In this document: one piece after another, positions 1-10,359 of the stretch | Position numbering within the stretch: position 1 is the first letter of the stretch | How the letters are laid out: each line of letters begins with the position of its first letter | NCBI GenBank assembly: GCA_949710005.1 | Contig: OX453286.1 | Coordinates: 11,430,742-11,494,741, forward strand | DNA: 64,000 nucleotides | Source: Ricordea florida | Taxonomy: Eukaryota > Cnidaria > Anthozoa > Corallimorpharia > Ricordeidae | Direction: 5' to 3' | Made by a program: the position numbers and the translations under genes | The notes under the pieces: generated by a model | What the model saw: only the letters and a program-made list of their open reading frames with translations | Databases searched by the model: none | Told to the model about the DNA's origin: nothing

Positions 1-59
1 TGGGCTAACGAATGTGACCCTCCACAGGATTTTGGGTAAGAAGGTGAATGCACGGGCAC

Positions 60-281
60 GCTAAAATGACATGCAAAACAATAGGCGGTGAGCAAAATGA
101 CATGCTAGCATGCGAGCAATGTGCCAACTGGCACGATTAAAGAGAAATTTTCTTTTCTTTACATCCCAGGCAAAACACAAAGGATCGTGTCCTTTGAAAC
201 AATGCTGTGTGACATTGAGCAAAATAGCACGCTAGTGTACAAAATGACACGCTAGCTTGGTGAGCAAAATGACATGCTAGC
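60..281. repeat. Dispersed short direct repeats
   Basis: A motif close to CAAAATGACATGCTAGC recurs about five times (near 62, 94, 217, 238 and 264), sometimes as ATAGCACGCTAG or ATGACACGCTAG. The last copy ends where the piggyBac terminus begins. This is either pre-insertion repetitive DNA or the remains of another element. No gene is visible here. Confidence 0.55.
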
Positions 282-305
282 TTAACCCATTGATTTCCAA
301 TGCAC
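282..305 (+). mobile_element. Left terminus of piggyBac element (TTAA target + CCC end)
   Basis: TTAA is followed at once by CCCATTGATTTCC, the classic arrangement of a piggyBac end: the TTAA target duplication and then a terminal repeat starting with C residues. The piggyBac transposase relic starts about 270 bp downstream in the matching orientation. The partner right end was not found, because the element is cut off at the Penelope-like junction near 1763. Confidence 0.6.
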
Positions 306-556
306 CCTCATGCGCCCAGAAACAAAACCCCTCTGAAATTCCAATGCGCCCACGTGCGCCCTGTCAGAAATGGCTCGTTTTAATTGGCTGTAGCTCAGAA
401 ACAACACTCCCCTGGGAATTGGAAAGCAGTGAGACGTGATGTGCAAAAATTAAACTTTCATTTGAGACCAAACTCGCCATTTTACCTTCAGTATACGATT
501 TTTCACGAATTTTCCAAAAAGCATCTTCGTTTTAGACATGGTTTCTGGAAGAATTG

Positions 557-1763
557 ATGAAAGCAGAGTTTCCATCCGATGAAGAGCAAGAATTATTCGC
601 TGGTTTTACCATCGAAGAAATCAGCAAAATCTGGCAAGCTCATCAAACACGGCAAGAACAAAACTTGCTTCGCAATGTGGACGAAGAGATTGAAGAATTT
701 TTTGATCTACTGCCACAAGAAAGGGGAAGCAATTCCGATGTCGAGCTATATGCTAGCAAGGAAGAAGAAAGCGATGAAAATAGCAATGAAGACTCTACAC
801 CTGAAGAAAACCAGCCAGCTGCTCTTCAGTGGTCCAGCAGATTGCAGGGAATTAATGTTGAACAATTTTCCATTTGTCATGGCCCGACCAGAGATCTTGG
901 AGACAACGCGACTGCCAAGGATTTCTTCAATGTTTTTATCGACGATGCTTACATTGATGAAATCGTCCGATGCACTGTTGCGTATGCTCGTTCGAAAGGG
1001 GATTAAACGTTCACGACAACTCGAGCGGAAATTTCAGCATATCTCGGGCTCAATATTCTCATTGGAATCCACGAACTTCCCCAGCTTGCAATGTACTGGG
1101 ATTCTGACGAGTTTATTGGAGTGGAAGGCTTCAAGAAAATTATCCCAAACACCGCTTTGTGACTCTGGGGAAATATTTACATCTCGTTGACCCGACTGCA
1201 GAAGACCCAAACGATCTACTCGGCAAAGTTCGCCCGCTTGTAACTCACTTGGAGCAGAAGTTTTCCAAAGCATACACTCCCGGTAAAAACATCACAGTTG
1301 ATGAGGGTCTCGTAAAATTTAATGGGAGGCTTTCCTTGAAGTAGTACATGCCAATGAAGCCCGATAAATTTGGCATCAAAGTTTGGGTCCTTGCCGATGC
1401 TGATACGTACTATGTTCCACGCTTTCAAGTTTACTTGGGCAAGAATCGGACGAATAGTGAGCTATTTCAAAGAAAGGGTCTTGGTTATTATCTTGTTTGG
1501 ACTCTTGGAGAGCCCTACTTGAATAATAATCAGCAATTTTTCTTTGTCAATTTCTTCACATCTGCTGATTTGACGCGAGATTTGGAAGCAAGACACACGT
1601 ACGCTTGCGGCACTGTTTGCACAAACAGGAAAGACTACCCTTCTGACCTGAAGCGCATGAAACTTGTTCAGGGCGAAGTTCGAACCAGTCAAAGTGGAAA
1701 TTTAGTTGCCACGATGTGGAGGGACAAACGTGTTGTTTCTCTCCTGTCGACTAACCCAACCCA
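557..1763 (+). pseudogene. piggyBac (PGBD4-like) transposase, decayed
   Basis: Cut-and-paste transposase relic. The N-terminal acidic region and the block FAGFTIEEI lie at 557-1003, followed by YLGLNILIGIHELP and FVTLGKYLHL, then the DDE-like core: VDEGLVKFNGRLS, YMPMKPDKFGIKVWVLAD, and a C-terminal block with TYACGTV.TNRKDYP and LVATMWRDKR.V..LSTN. All are standard piggyBac blocks in the right order. Lesions: in-frame TAA at 1004, frameshift near 1146, in-frame TAG at 1342. The third catalytic position, normally DNFFTS, reads VNFFTS (Asp to Val). I chose the ATG at 557 because it is in frame with the N-terminal motif. The C-terminal zinc-binding tail is absent, since the frame continues straight into reverse-transcriptase sequence. 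Certainly non-functional. Confidence 0.88.
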
Positions 1764-2520
1764 TTTCCTCAGAGAGATGCTCAGACTTATACTAAAAGAG
1801 AATTCTTTCCAGTTTAATGGAAAAAATTATCTCCAGATACAAGGAACCGCTATGGGTACTAAAATGGCAGTCTCCTTTGCCAACCTATTAATGGCAGCGG
1901 TTGAGACAGAAATCCTTGATAAGAGCACAGAAAAGCCATTGGTGTGGAAAAGATACATCGATGATGCGTTCTCTTTGTGAAACATAAGAATTGAGGATAT
2001 AAATGGGTTTATTGAACAGGCTAACAGACATCACCCAACCATTAGATTCACGGCTGAAATATCAGACAAAGAAACCACTTTCCAGGGGTCAATAAAGGCT
2101 TCATCAAAGGCGAAACACTTAGGCTGCTTCGAACTAACTCTTCAAAAAATACTTTTGAAGAGAATATTTTAGCATTCAAATCACGCCTTTATGCGAGAGG
2201 TTACCGAGATAATCTGGTAAATAAAGTCTTCTCAGAAGTGAAATTCGAATAGAGAAAGTCGGCGCTTCAACAAAATAAAAGAACGCACAATAGAATACTT
2301 CCTTTTGTCACACAATACCACCCAGCGGTGCCTAATTTAAAGAAAATCTTATTGAGCAAATGGCATCTAATACAGGATCAACCTTTACTCAGTGAAATAT
2401 ACAAAGAGGCACCCATCATATTGTACAAGAGGAAAATTGCTCAAAGATATACTCGTGAGATCCAAACTCTAAAGGCTAAGAAACTATACTTGCGAACAGC
2501 AGGAGTTGTGTAGGCCTGTC
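1763..2520 (+). pseudogene. Penelope-like element reverse transcriptase, C-terminal fragment
   Basis: The piggyBac reading frame runs uninterrupted into THFLREMLRLILKEN, then QIQGTAMGTKMAVSFANLLM (RT motif around the B' region) and WKRYIDDAF, the YIDD catalytic box of Penelope-like RTs. After a TGA at 1978 the family can be followed in other frames: HPTIRFTAEISD, GFIKGE.LRLLRTNSS, FVTQYHPAVPNLKKIL, KWHLIQDQPLL and finally a KLLKDILVRSKL-like block. About 35 codons are missing near 2085-2095 and at least one further stop (TAG near 2250) is present. The 5' part of the RT and the usual GIY-YIG endonuclease are absent, so this is a dead fragment. Confidence 0.85.
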
Positions 2521-2903
2521 ACAACTATTTTAAATCTGTGTTTAGCAGTAGAGTGATCAATCATATTTCCAGTTGCTAGGCTGTCAATGGTGACACGTAT
2601 AACACAGCAGCCATGAGATATCTATAGAAGGAGATTGGCGGGTCTGGACATGGTAGGCAACAGTGTCGGGGCTAGGCAATTTGGTTTCAGAAAAGGGTGG
2701 ATCAGGATCGAGGTTGCAGTTGGTGTCTTGTTTTCGTCGTCTAAGATGTCAACGATCTGTCTCGCTTTTACCATGAAGTACCTGTCGTTGTCAGCATGTG
2801 TCTCATACTCCCATGCTACGGTTACCATTTAGGAATTCTCTCTACTTGTGAGACACGTTTTCAACACGTTGGCCAAGTCAACTTCAACTATTTCAAACTG
2901 AAA
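2521..2903. other. No recognisable gene
   Basis: Spacer between the Penelope-like fragment and the tyrosine-recombinase gene. Short overlapping ORFs on both strands have no recognisable motif. Confidence 0.5.
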
Positions 2904-4736
2904 ATGGCAAGCAACAAGAACCAAGAAGGCGCCTGCAAGCACTCCGATGAAGAGTGGAAAAACACCACCATGGGCCGCAAGACATCGGATCAGCTGCATG
3001 TCACCTTCAAAACCGCTGTACTAATCTTTAAGGCAGCGCAAGCAATTAACAATATAACACTAATGCGCCATATGCTGAATTACATGGCCCCACTAAGGCG
3101 TATCCATTACTTGGATTTTAACCGCGATATAAACGTGGAAAATCTAGGGGAGATAGAACAAGACGACATCGACGACCAAGTCACCATAATGCGGGGAGAG
3201 ATGGTGCAGGAAGAGGCAGACGAGTCTGGCTCCTCAGAAGTAGAGAAATCTACTTCTGAAGCAAAGCCTGGACCTTCCAAGAAACCGTCGAGGGAGGGAG
3301 ACCGGTGCACCATATGTTTCAAGCCCTACCAGAATGTAAGGCGGCACATCCTTGCAATGCATATCAAGAAAAATTAGAAGCTTCCCTTGTACAGGCTGGA
3401 ACCCCTTGTGCAGATGTCGAGGCACGGAGAAGAACTCAGGGGAGAAAGACAAATGGACGTAAAAGGTGGCAAGAAGAAGGTGTACGTGGGAAGAAAGAAG
3501 GAAATCTGCCCCCTCTGCGACAGGGTCCAAAAGTTCCTAACGACCCACTTGCAAGCTGGATCGGAATTCCGATAAATACAGGCAAGCAGTGGAAATGGCT
3601 AGGCTCTATCAGGGCAGGCGAAAAGAGATAAAGTGGGACATCGACCTGCACAAGAGCAAGAAGAGAAAGGTGCAGGACAGCGATTCTGACTTTGAACCCA
3701 CGGAAGCAAGACGACCAAGCAACGCTGCTGCTCCGCGGCGAGGATCTCCCTTTGGATACCTCTGGCAGCAATTTTGAGGATGTGAAGGACATCATCCCTC
3801 CAAGCCCAAAACCGATGCAATCCTCTTTCAGTGAACCACCACGAATGAGATGGTCCCCGGAGGAAGAGGCGAGTGACGGGAATGAGGCATCATCGCCAGA
3901 AGGAGAGGAAGAAGACGAGGACAGCCAAGAACCATCAGAAGAAGGATCCTCATCACAACATTCCCAGTGGGAAAGTAGTGATGAGGAAGAAGCCACGTGG
4001 AAAACTTACTACAAGAGGGGCAAAGCGAATGGAGTGTTTAACACCATCTTGTCTTTTTTTATAACCACCTCAGAAGCATTCATTGGGGTGGTAATATAGA
4101 AAGACAAGCCATCAATTACTGCCAGAATGTGAGGAAGATCAAGGCCACCATCGACGAGAAAAACGACAACATCGACTGCTTCACAAGACCACTCTGCAAT
4201 CGGTGTTAAAGGGTTCCCCAAGGTTCCCAAGAAATCCCTGGAAAATATCCCAAATATTGCCAACGTGTAAAACACTGGAACACGACCGTAACTAAACGGT
4301 ACGAGCCGGAGCGGTGGGACAGGATCTTGGAGGATCAGGCCACAATGGTGAGCAAGGAAGAAGCTGGGAGCATACTGAAGACAGAGCGGGCAAAGGAAGC
4401 CGTAAGATGCCTCCAGTCGTGCGAAGAGGAACCCCTCAACCTCCAGCAGTTCACCCTCGTCAGGGATTACCTGATCGTGTGCCTTGGGCTGGAAAATGCC
4501 CAACAGCCTGGGCCACTTAAGGCTGCCCGTCTTCTGGACTTCAATAGAGCCGAAGACAATGGCACTGGGTATGTCATGTATGTAGCCCGCCATAAGACAG
4601 CCAAGGGTGGGCCCACTCCGTTGGGTATGGACCGTAATCTTTACAAAAAGCTCAAGGCGTTTATCAAGCATGTAAGGCCCAACTTCGCTGCCGAGGGTGA
4701 AGAGGCCCTCTTCACCACACAAGAAGGGAAAGCTTT
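2904..4736 (+). pseudogene. Zinc-finger / tyrosine recombinase (Crypton-like) ORF, decayed
   Basis: Proposed single gene now split over three frames. From the ATG at 2904 a first segment (to 3377) holds a C2H2-like unit CTICFKPYQNVRRHILAMH. The next segment has CPLCDRVQKFLTTHL, then a basic KKRK region and a long acidic/Ser-rich linker (to about 4000). From 4327 the tail resembles the start of a tyrosine recombinase catalytic domain: FTLVRDYLIVCLGLEN, GYVMYVARHKTAKGGP, a Lys-bearing block, and IKHVRPNF. The expected first catalytic Arg (family pattern N-x-x-R-x-G) appears as AQQPGP, so it is lost. The H-x-x-R and Tyr blocks are missing because the frame runs into a minisatellite at 4738. Stops at 3375, 3573 and elsewhere. 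Zinc fingers plus a recombinase core match cnidarian Crypton-type ORFs; that assignment is inference. Confidence 0.6.
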
Positions 4737-4737
4737 T

Positions 4738-4913
4738 AGGACATGTAGGGCTTGTAGGAATTGTAGGACTCGTAGGGATTGTAGGACTTGTAGGGTTTGA
4801 ATGGCTTGTAGGGTCTTGTAGGACATGTAGGGCTGGTAAGACATGTAGGGGTTGTAGGGCTTGTAGGACATGTACGACTTGTAGGAAGTGAAGGACGTGT
4901 AGGGCTTGCAGTT
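4738..4913. repeat. 9-bp minisatellite (about 19 units)
   Basis: Tandem units of about 9 bp with consensus RYTTGTAGG (for example GCTTGTAGG, ACATGTAGG, GATTGTAGG), with one 10-bp unit. Because the period is a multiple of three, every frame stays open for a stretch: the plus frame reads Thr-Cys-Arg repeats and the minus strand gives a long spurious ORF (4009-4929). It replaces the 3' part of the recombinase gene. Confidence 0.9.
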
Positions 4914-5545
4914 TTTTGTGTATTTTCAACTCCTGCAGTCATCAGCAAATGATGTTGAAACCTTACTGTGCTCGAATGTAACTATATGATGCTTTTAGCG
5001 ACTGTATCTTGAAGTACTGCCAACAATCTTGTAGGGCTCGTAGGGCCCTACAAGCAGCCCTACAGCAAAACCCTGTCCCTAAATTGTGCCAGGTATAACA
5101 TAGAATGTTGACATTTTTTGCACGTCTTTAACTTGTAGTGTTATTATAAACTACTCTTCATTGCATTAAAAACTTGTTTATTACAATGTATTAATTTATC
5201 ACCAAAGACTCTTGTATTATTGGTTTTTCATGGAAAGTTAAGTTATTACGGCTTTAAACCTTTGACTTCTGGAGTAGACAAAAGTTCTAAACTGTAAAAT
5301 TTTCAAAGAAATATTTTGCAAAATATTTAAAAACTAACAGTACTATGTGAAAGTACTCCTCGGTACCTTTCCAACAAACGGTCATTTCTCATAGTTTCGT
5401 CCAAAGATGACAAAGTTAGAGCCATTTGGTTTGAATAAAAATTTACAGGTTCTTGTTTCTAACAAAGAATTATCTTTTTACTTGAAAAATGTGAAACTGT
5501 TTTTTATATATTTACAGCCTTAAAGACTGCAATCTAAGAAAAATA
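4914..5545. other. No gene; short palindrome at 5029-5067
   Basis: AT-rich non-coding sequence. A minisatellite-like palindrome (CTTGTAGGGCTCGTAGGG facing CCCTACAAG and CCCTAC) sits at 5029-5067, probably an inverted outlier of the repeat just upstream. Confidence 0.5.
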
Positions 5546-5736
5546 TTGGTTTCACTCCCAAGATCCAAGGACTAATTCTCCTTAGCGAGAGTCATATACT
5601 TTCCCACATGTTACCTTAATTCAATATCCTCAGGTTGATAAATTTTTCAATTCTCCTCACCTGTTTACTTAACAATGTATTAATATTGTGAGGAGAATTT
5701 ACATCTTGATCACTCCTGGGAGTGAAAGGTTTAACC
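5546..5736. mobile_element. MITE with CACTCCCAAG / GGGAGTGAAAGGTTTAA ends
   Basis: The left end GGTTTCACTCCCAAGATC is mirrored by GATCACTCCTGGGAGTGAAAGG at the right end, about 190 bp apart. Inner sections are also partly inverted (AATTCTCCTTA against GAGGAGAATT). The ends resemble those of the twin MITEs at 25.7 kb, so this may be a longer, older relative. No coding capacity. Confidence 0.65.
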
Positions 5737-5859
5737 CCCTTTTTTATATTTAACAAGTTTAACTATTTTACACACCCCTTTAGTTTTGCTTGCATAAAGT
5801 AAGTCAATTTGCCGATGGTTAGATGAAGCTTTCAATGAAACTTGCAGTTAAAAAACTGG

Positions 5860-6619
5860 AAACATGTCCAATTTTTTTTGTTTCTGAGACAAGCTGCTAA
5901 ATGGGAGCACATTCTCTGATTGTCAAAAGTTGCATGCATAGGGTCTGTTCCTAAAGCTAAGGAGACGGCAAACGCAATAGCAAAAACACCACAGTCACTA
6001 TGACGTCAAGTGAAATTAAATTTCCACCTAACAAGTCATTGGTCTGACCCTCTATCTCTTGACTAATGACACAATGAAATAAGCTGTCACAGAGATGTAC
6101 CTTGCCAGGCAAACAGCCAATATTACTAATACAGACCCAGTGATCACTGCCTGTATGAAGGATCTGGATGAATTCACCTGACACAACATCAAAGTTCCTT
6201 ACGAGTCCAAGGGTTGGACGCTGCAGACCTTCAACTAATGGATTGATGTCCTGTAGAAGCACTTGTGCTGCTTGAACAATGTCACAAATAAGCCACCCAG
6301 ATGAATCATTAATTAAATCATAGTCTGAACCTTGTAAGTCTGCTAGGGGACCATATTTGTCAATGGTGCCTGTAGTTCCCTTATTAATTTCAATTTCATC
6401 CTCACTGTCACTGCTGGAATCACTTTGAACAGAAGAAGCTGTAGGCACTGGGGATGAAAAGGCAGCAGCGGAAAAAGTAGAAGTAGTAGGTTGAAACATT
6501 TGGTTTTTACAAGGTTCACACTGCCAAATTGTCTTATAGTCCATGAGCTGAATCTCAAAAGAGGCCTTAAAATTGAGTTTCGTAGCACCCCCCATGGGAC
6601 ATAGTGAAATTTGTATCAA
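5860..6619 (-). pseudogene. Ulp1/C48-like cysteine protease of a cnidarian repeat family
   Basis: Reading from 6619 downwards: an N-terminal MGGATKLNF segment, a Ser/acidic linker, then LINDSSGWLICDIVQAAQVLL, RPTLGLVRNFDVVSGEFIQIL, TGSDHWVCISNIGC and LCDSLFHCV. The His of DHW and the Asp of LCDSLF fit the His-Asp pair of Ulp1-type (C48) proteases. The matching Cys block, SDCGVFAIAFAVSLALG, is present but in another frame near 5985-5950, so one frameshift separates it from the rest. The C-terminus can be followed to about 5860. Such Ulp-like domains occur in multicopy cnidarian mobile elements; the target is unknown. The upstream region (6584-6945) is shared, inverted, with 9900-10320. Confidence 0.6.
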
Positions 6620-6945
6620 ATTAAAGCTTATGACCTATATTTTTAGAATTAACTTGTTTTCATATCGGTAACGTGTGCTATAATGAGGTACAGGGCTGCA
6701 TCCATGGGGGTGGTGAGGGGAGAATTTGCTTACTATAGTTTTGGTGAGAATAAAAACGGTCCACACCTCTAACAAACATCAACCAAATTGATGTAAATTT
6801 GCAATATCTAATGTTTGTATCATAAGCTACGCAAATGTGTAACCGAACCTGTGGATTTGGTTTCCATGGCAACAGTTATTAGCCAAATACTGCTTGATTA
6901 TAAAAGTATGTGATTTTTCGAATACAAAGTGAAATTTTGTAGTTT
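6584..6945 (-). repeat. Inverted repeat copy 1 (5' region of the Ulp-like element)
   Basis: This stretch matches the reverse complement of 9900-10250 almost end to end. Shared blocks include GGTGCTAC, TGTGCTATAATGAG, CTTACTATAG, AACAAACATCAACCAAA, TTTCCATGGCAACAG, AATACTGCTTG and TTCGAATACAAA. It includes the start of the Ulp-like ORF and its upstream DNA. The two copies lie 3 kb apart and enclose the XPG/CXC-type gene. Confidence 0.8.
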
Positions 6946-7540
6946 AACTTAATGTTTGATTTCTCAGAATTGCCCCCAAAAGCATTCTAAATTTATTCAA
7001 GATGTCCACAAGATGCATTGAGGTCTAGTCTTAAAAATGTTTCTGTAATATCCATATTTATCTTAACATTTTTCTTTATCTAAGGCTGTTTTCATTTTTC
7101 TTTCTTTTTCATAATATTTGATTGAGTACAAGACTTTTCCGTTAGAAAGAACTTCTTCAATAAAATATTTTAATGAAATGCGTTTTTCTCAAGATCTTTT
7201 GGTTTTTATCCCACAATGCATAGTGCAATTGCTAATCCCATAATGCTTTACATTTAGCAGAGTCAGCCATCTTGGATTACAAAACCCAACATATGGTTAA
7301 CAAAACAAAGTTTTCAGCTTTTTTGGGAAGCAAATGTTTAACACAAACAATGTAAAAAAATTACTTTAAGTTGAAAAAAGGTTATTGCAAAGATGTCTTA
7401 AAGAAAGCAGTTTTACAAGCTTTACTTCACTCGACGATCTGTAAGTACCAAATTGGCTACAACGAATTTGCTGCTTTAGCATTTGTTTTGAAAGGAACTA
7501 ATTAAGTTACGGTTGGTTAACGTTTTGCTTTTCCAAAAAA
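6946..7540. other. No clear gene; upstream region of the XPG/CXC-type ORF
   Basis: AT-rich. No motif recognised. It may hold missing 5' exons or the promoter of the ORF that starts at 7541. Confidence 0.4.
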
Positions 7541-9517
7541 TTGTTAGTTGAACAAACTTTAAACCGCAACACGAAGACCAAGGGTGGCATAGTAGGGTTT
7601 AGCCTTAAGAAGGGTGCTGTGCAGCGGTGGATGTTAACTGCGCATGCAAGAGCCAGCTTTGTCGATCGATGCAGAGAAATGGCTTCTTTGCATCCTCAGG
7701 ATAAGAGAAAGAATCACAAGGAGTCGGGCTCGATTCGCAAGAAACAGGATGAAGAAGACGTGCAGAAGGTTACGGAGGTGATTAGTCAATGGAGGAATCC
7801 ATTTGAGACGTCAGACGACCTTGTTAGTTTGAGTTCAGGCTCAATTGCAAGTAACACTTTAAAGGAAGACCTGCTTAAAGCAGAAGAGAAAGTAAAGTCG
7901 GCGTTTGTGTCATTTGTACAAGACCGGCTGACCAGCAGTGCAGTAGGGTTCTTCGAGACACTACCAAGGCTGAAGTTAGGGAAATTCGGAGAGGTCAAAA
8001 AGATGGTTAATCATGGGGGTAAGAGTTTTGTGCTCCGAGCAGATAGAAATCTTTTCGCCAGGCTCCTGGTCATTGGACAAAGTCGACAGATCGATCTACG
8101 AGATCTCCTCACTCACGAACTAGGTCCCGTGCCTTGGTCTCTGGCAACATACGATGGCGCACTAGCTAAGACAAACAAGTCCGCTCTAGCGAAGCTTCTG
8201 GAAGAAGATGTAGAGATCCTTCCCAATCTACCAAATGCCTCTGCTGTCATTGTAGATGCTATGGCACTACTGCAAACCCTACCTAAAGTACCAGATCGTT
8301 TCATTGACCTAGCGGATCTTATCCTCAGTGCAATAATCAATCAAGGGGGGTGAAGCGAGGAGGATAGACTTTGTAGCAGACCAGTACCCAAGCATCTCAA
8401 TAAAAAACATTGGGCGTGAGAAGCGAGGGAGATCAGGACAGGTAGCTTTCCAGAGTAGAAGTTCGCAGCAGTTTTGTCCCCGACAGTGGAAAAAGTTCCT
8501 TGCAAATGGCTTAAACAAGACCAACCTCATGGAATTCCTTGCAGATGTGTGGGGGACCGACCAGCGTTTTGCTGAGAAGATTGGAGTAAAAACTCTGTTC
8601 GTCACTCATGGTGAGAGTTGCTCCAAGGTAAGAGTTGACGCTCAAGGTAGTATTTCTTCTAGTACGGTGCTTGAACTTTGCAGCAATCAAGAAGAGGCAG
8701 ATACCAGAATGTTTCTGCATGCCTTGCATGCCTCTGATACGTCCCATCAACAAATATTAATCAAATCATCGGACACAGATGTAGAAGTATCGGCATGTTA
8801 CTTTCAAGAGCACATAAGTGCTGATATCTTTCTCCTCAGTGGCACAAGAAGTTGAGCTCGTGTCATCAATGTCACCCAGGTCTGCGAGCAGCTAGGTGTC
8901 GAGGTGTGTCGAGCATTACCAGGGCTACATGCACTAACTGGGTGCGACACAGTAAGCTCTTTTGCTGGAAAAGGGAAAAAGGCAGCTCTTGATATCGTAA
9001 AAGCTGACAAAGACAGCAGAGAAAGTATCCATAGAATCGGCGAGTGTCCCACCAATGAGAGAAGATCTTAAAAAAATAGAAAAGTTCGTTTGTTCACTTT
9101 ACAATGATGTTAACTGTTGTAAGATTAACGATACGAGATATGTTATTCTGCAAAAACCAGAATCTTCAGTCGTACCAGCTTCCTCCCACCCATGCTGCCT
9201 TACAGAAGCATCTACAACGTGCAAACTACCAGGCTTATATTTGGAAACATGCACTGGATGCAAGAATTGTAAACCAACTACCAGATGGTCAAGGATGGCG
9301 AGTTAGAGGAGAGTCGCTGGCACCGGAATCTGTAATGGAGCTAGTAAGCTGTGGTTGCAAAGGAAAGTGTGAAACCCGTAGGTGTTCTTGTGTCAAGAAC
9401 GAACTCCATTGCACAGATGTATGTTCTTGTGAGGAAGAATGTGTCAACTGTGAAATCAGTCAATTCAGTGATAATGAGGACGACTCTGCCAGTAGTGAGG
9501 AAGAGGATTGGCTGTAA
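7541..9517 (+). pseudogene. XPG/PIN-like nuclease with Cys-rich (CXC) tail, cnidarian repeat family, decayed
   Basis: A multicopy cnidarian family of unknown role. The N-terminal part reads VEQTLNRNTKTKGGIVGFSL, AVQRWMLTAHARA and WRNPFE; the middle has LRADRNLFARLLV, LGPVPWSLATYDGALAKTNK. The C-terminal half carries EEADTRMFLHA, IKSSDTDVEV and LHALTGCDTVSSFAGKGK. These acidic blocks line up by eye with the XPG-I blocks E-A-D-A, E-D-S-D and S-G-C-D-Y followed by a G-rich turn, suggesting a FEN/PIN nuclease fold (inference). The tail CGCKGKCETRRCSC...CTDVCSC resembles a Tesmin/TSO1-like CXC motif. Lesions: frameshift in a G-run at 8340, TGA at 8853 (family has Arg there), frameshifts near 9050 and 9140. 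The true start may lie upstream, since the family block begins at the first residues. Confidence 0.65.
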
Positions 9518-9899
9518 AAAGTACCTCGTGATATACTATATTGTGGTTGTGACAAATTACTTGAAAAGTTTCTAGAAATATAGTATCAATTCATATTAGA
9601 TACGAAGATCGATACAAGCGTTGCTATGGAAACTTATTAATTAGTAGTAGGCATTGCTTTACTTTTGATTTTTCAACAAAGTAAAAATGCATTACTTAAT
9701 AAAGAGATGATTGTTTTTTTTTTCTTCCTTTTTTGTTTTTGCTTGGCTTTTACTGGTTGTGCCACTTATCCTGGCTTTCCTGCAATACCTATTTTCCAGA
9801 CATTGGTGCATCTTTGAGACATCCTGAATAGAATTAAGGTATCTTAGAGCAAACTAAAAAATGCCTTTAGGGGCGTTTTTTAGTTAAAAACATAAGATT
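9518..9899. other. No recognisable gene
   Basis: AT-rich 3' flank of the XPG/CXC-type gene, with AATAAAG at about 9698 that could serve as a polyadenylation signal and a long T-run at 9714. Confidence 0.4.
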
Positions 9900-10320
9900 T
9901 CATTTTGTATTCGAAGAACCAGATATTTTAATTAACAAGCAGTATTTAACAGGTGCCTGTTGCCATGGAAATCAAAACCACAGATTCGATAACACATTTG
10001 GGTAGCGTATGATGCAACGAAAATATCTTGCAAATTTGAACAAGTTTGGTTGATGTTTGTTATAGGTATGGGCCATTTTTCTTTTCACGGCGACTATAGT
10101 AAGAAAATTCCCCCCATCCCACCCCTGATGGAAATAGCCCAATATCTCATTATAGCACATGTTACAGGTTTGAAAACAAGAAGATTCTAAAAATATTGGT
10201 AATAAACTTTAATTTCACGCCTAATTTACAATGTCCCGTAGGGGGTGCTACGAGGCATAACTTTTAGGCCCCTTGGCTCATGGACTATTAGAATTGTTCG
10301 GCATCCTTCGTAGTCCCAAA
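9900..10320 (+). repeat. Inverted repeat copy 2 (truncated Ulp-like element)
   Basis: Counterpart of 6584-6945 in opposite orientation. It ends with the start of a Ulp-like ORF: GGTGCTACGAGGCATAAC, and CTCATGGACTAT, which matches the LMDY segment of copy 1. The reading frame is not open and the protease body is missing, so only the 5' end of this copy survives. Confidence 0.75.
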
Positions 10321-10359
10321 CATTGCAAATGAAAATAGTGCCTATTCTCACAGCTTGTG

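Noticed and set aside
579..1190. 203-residue plus-strand ORF overlapping the piggyBac gene
   Set aside because: Wrong frame; the piggyBac blocks lie in the frame that starts at 557.
4738..4913. Possible CRISPR-like array
   Set aside because: Units are contiguous 9-mers without spacers, and the genome is eukaryotic.
4009..4929. 306-residue minus-strand ORF
   Set aside because: Its N-terminal third is a translation of the 9-bp minisatellite and the rest is antisense to the recombinase relic.
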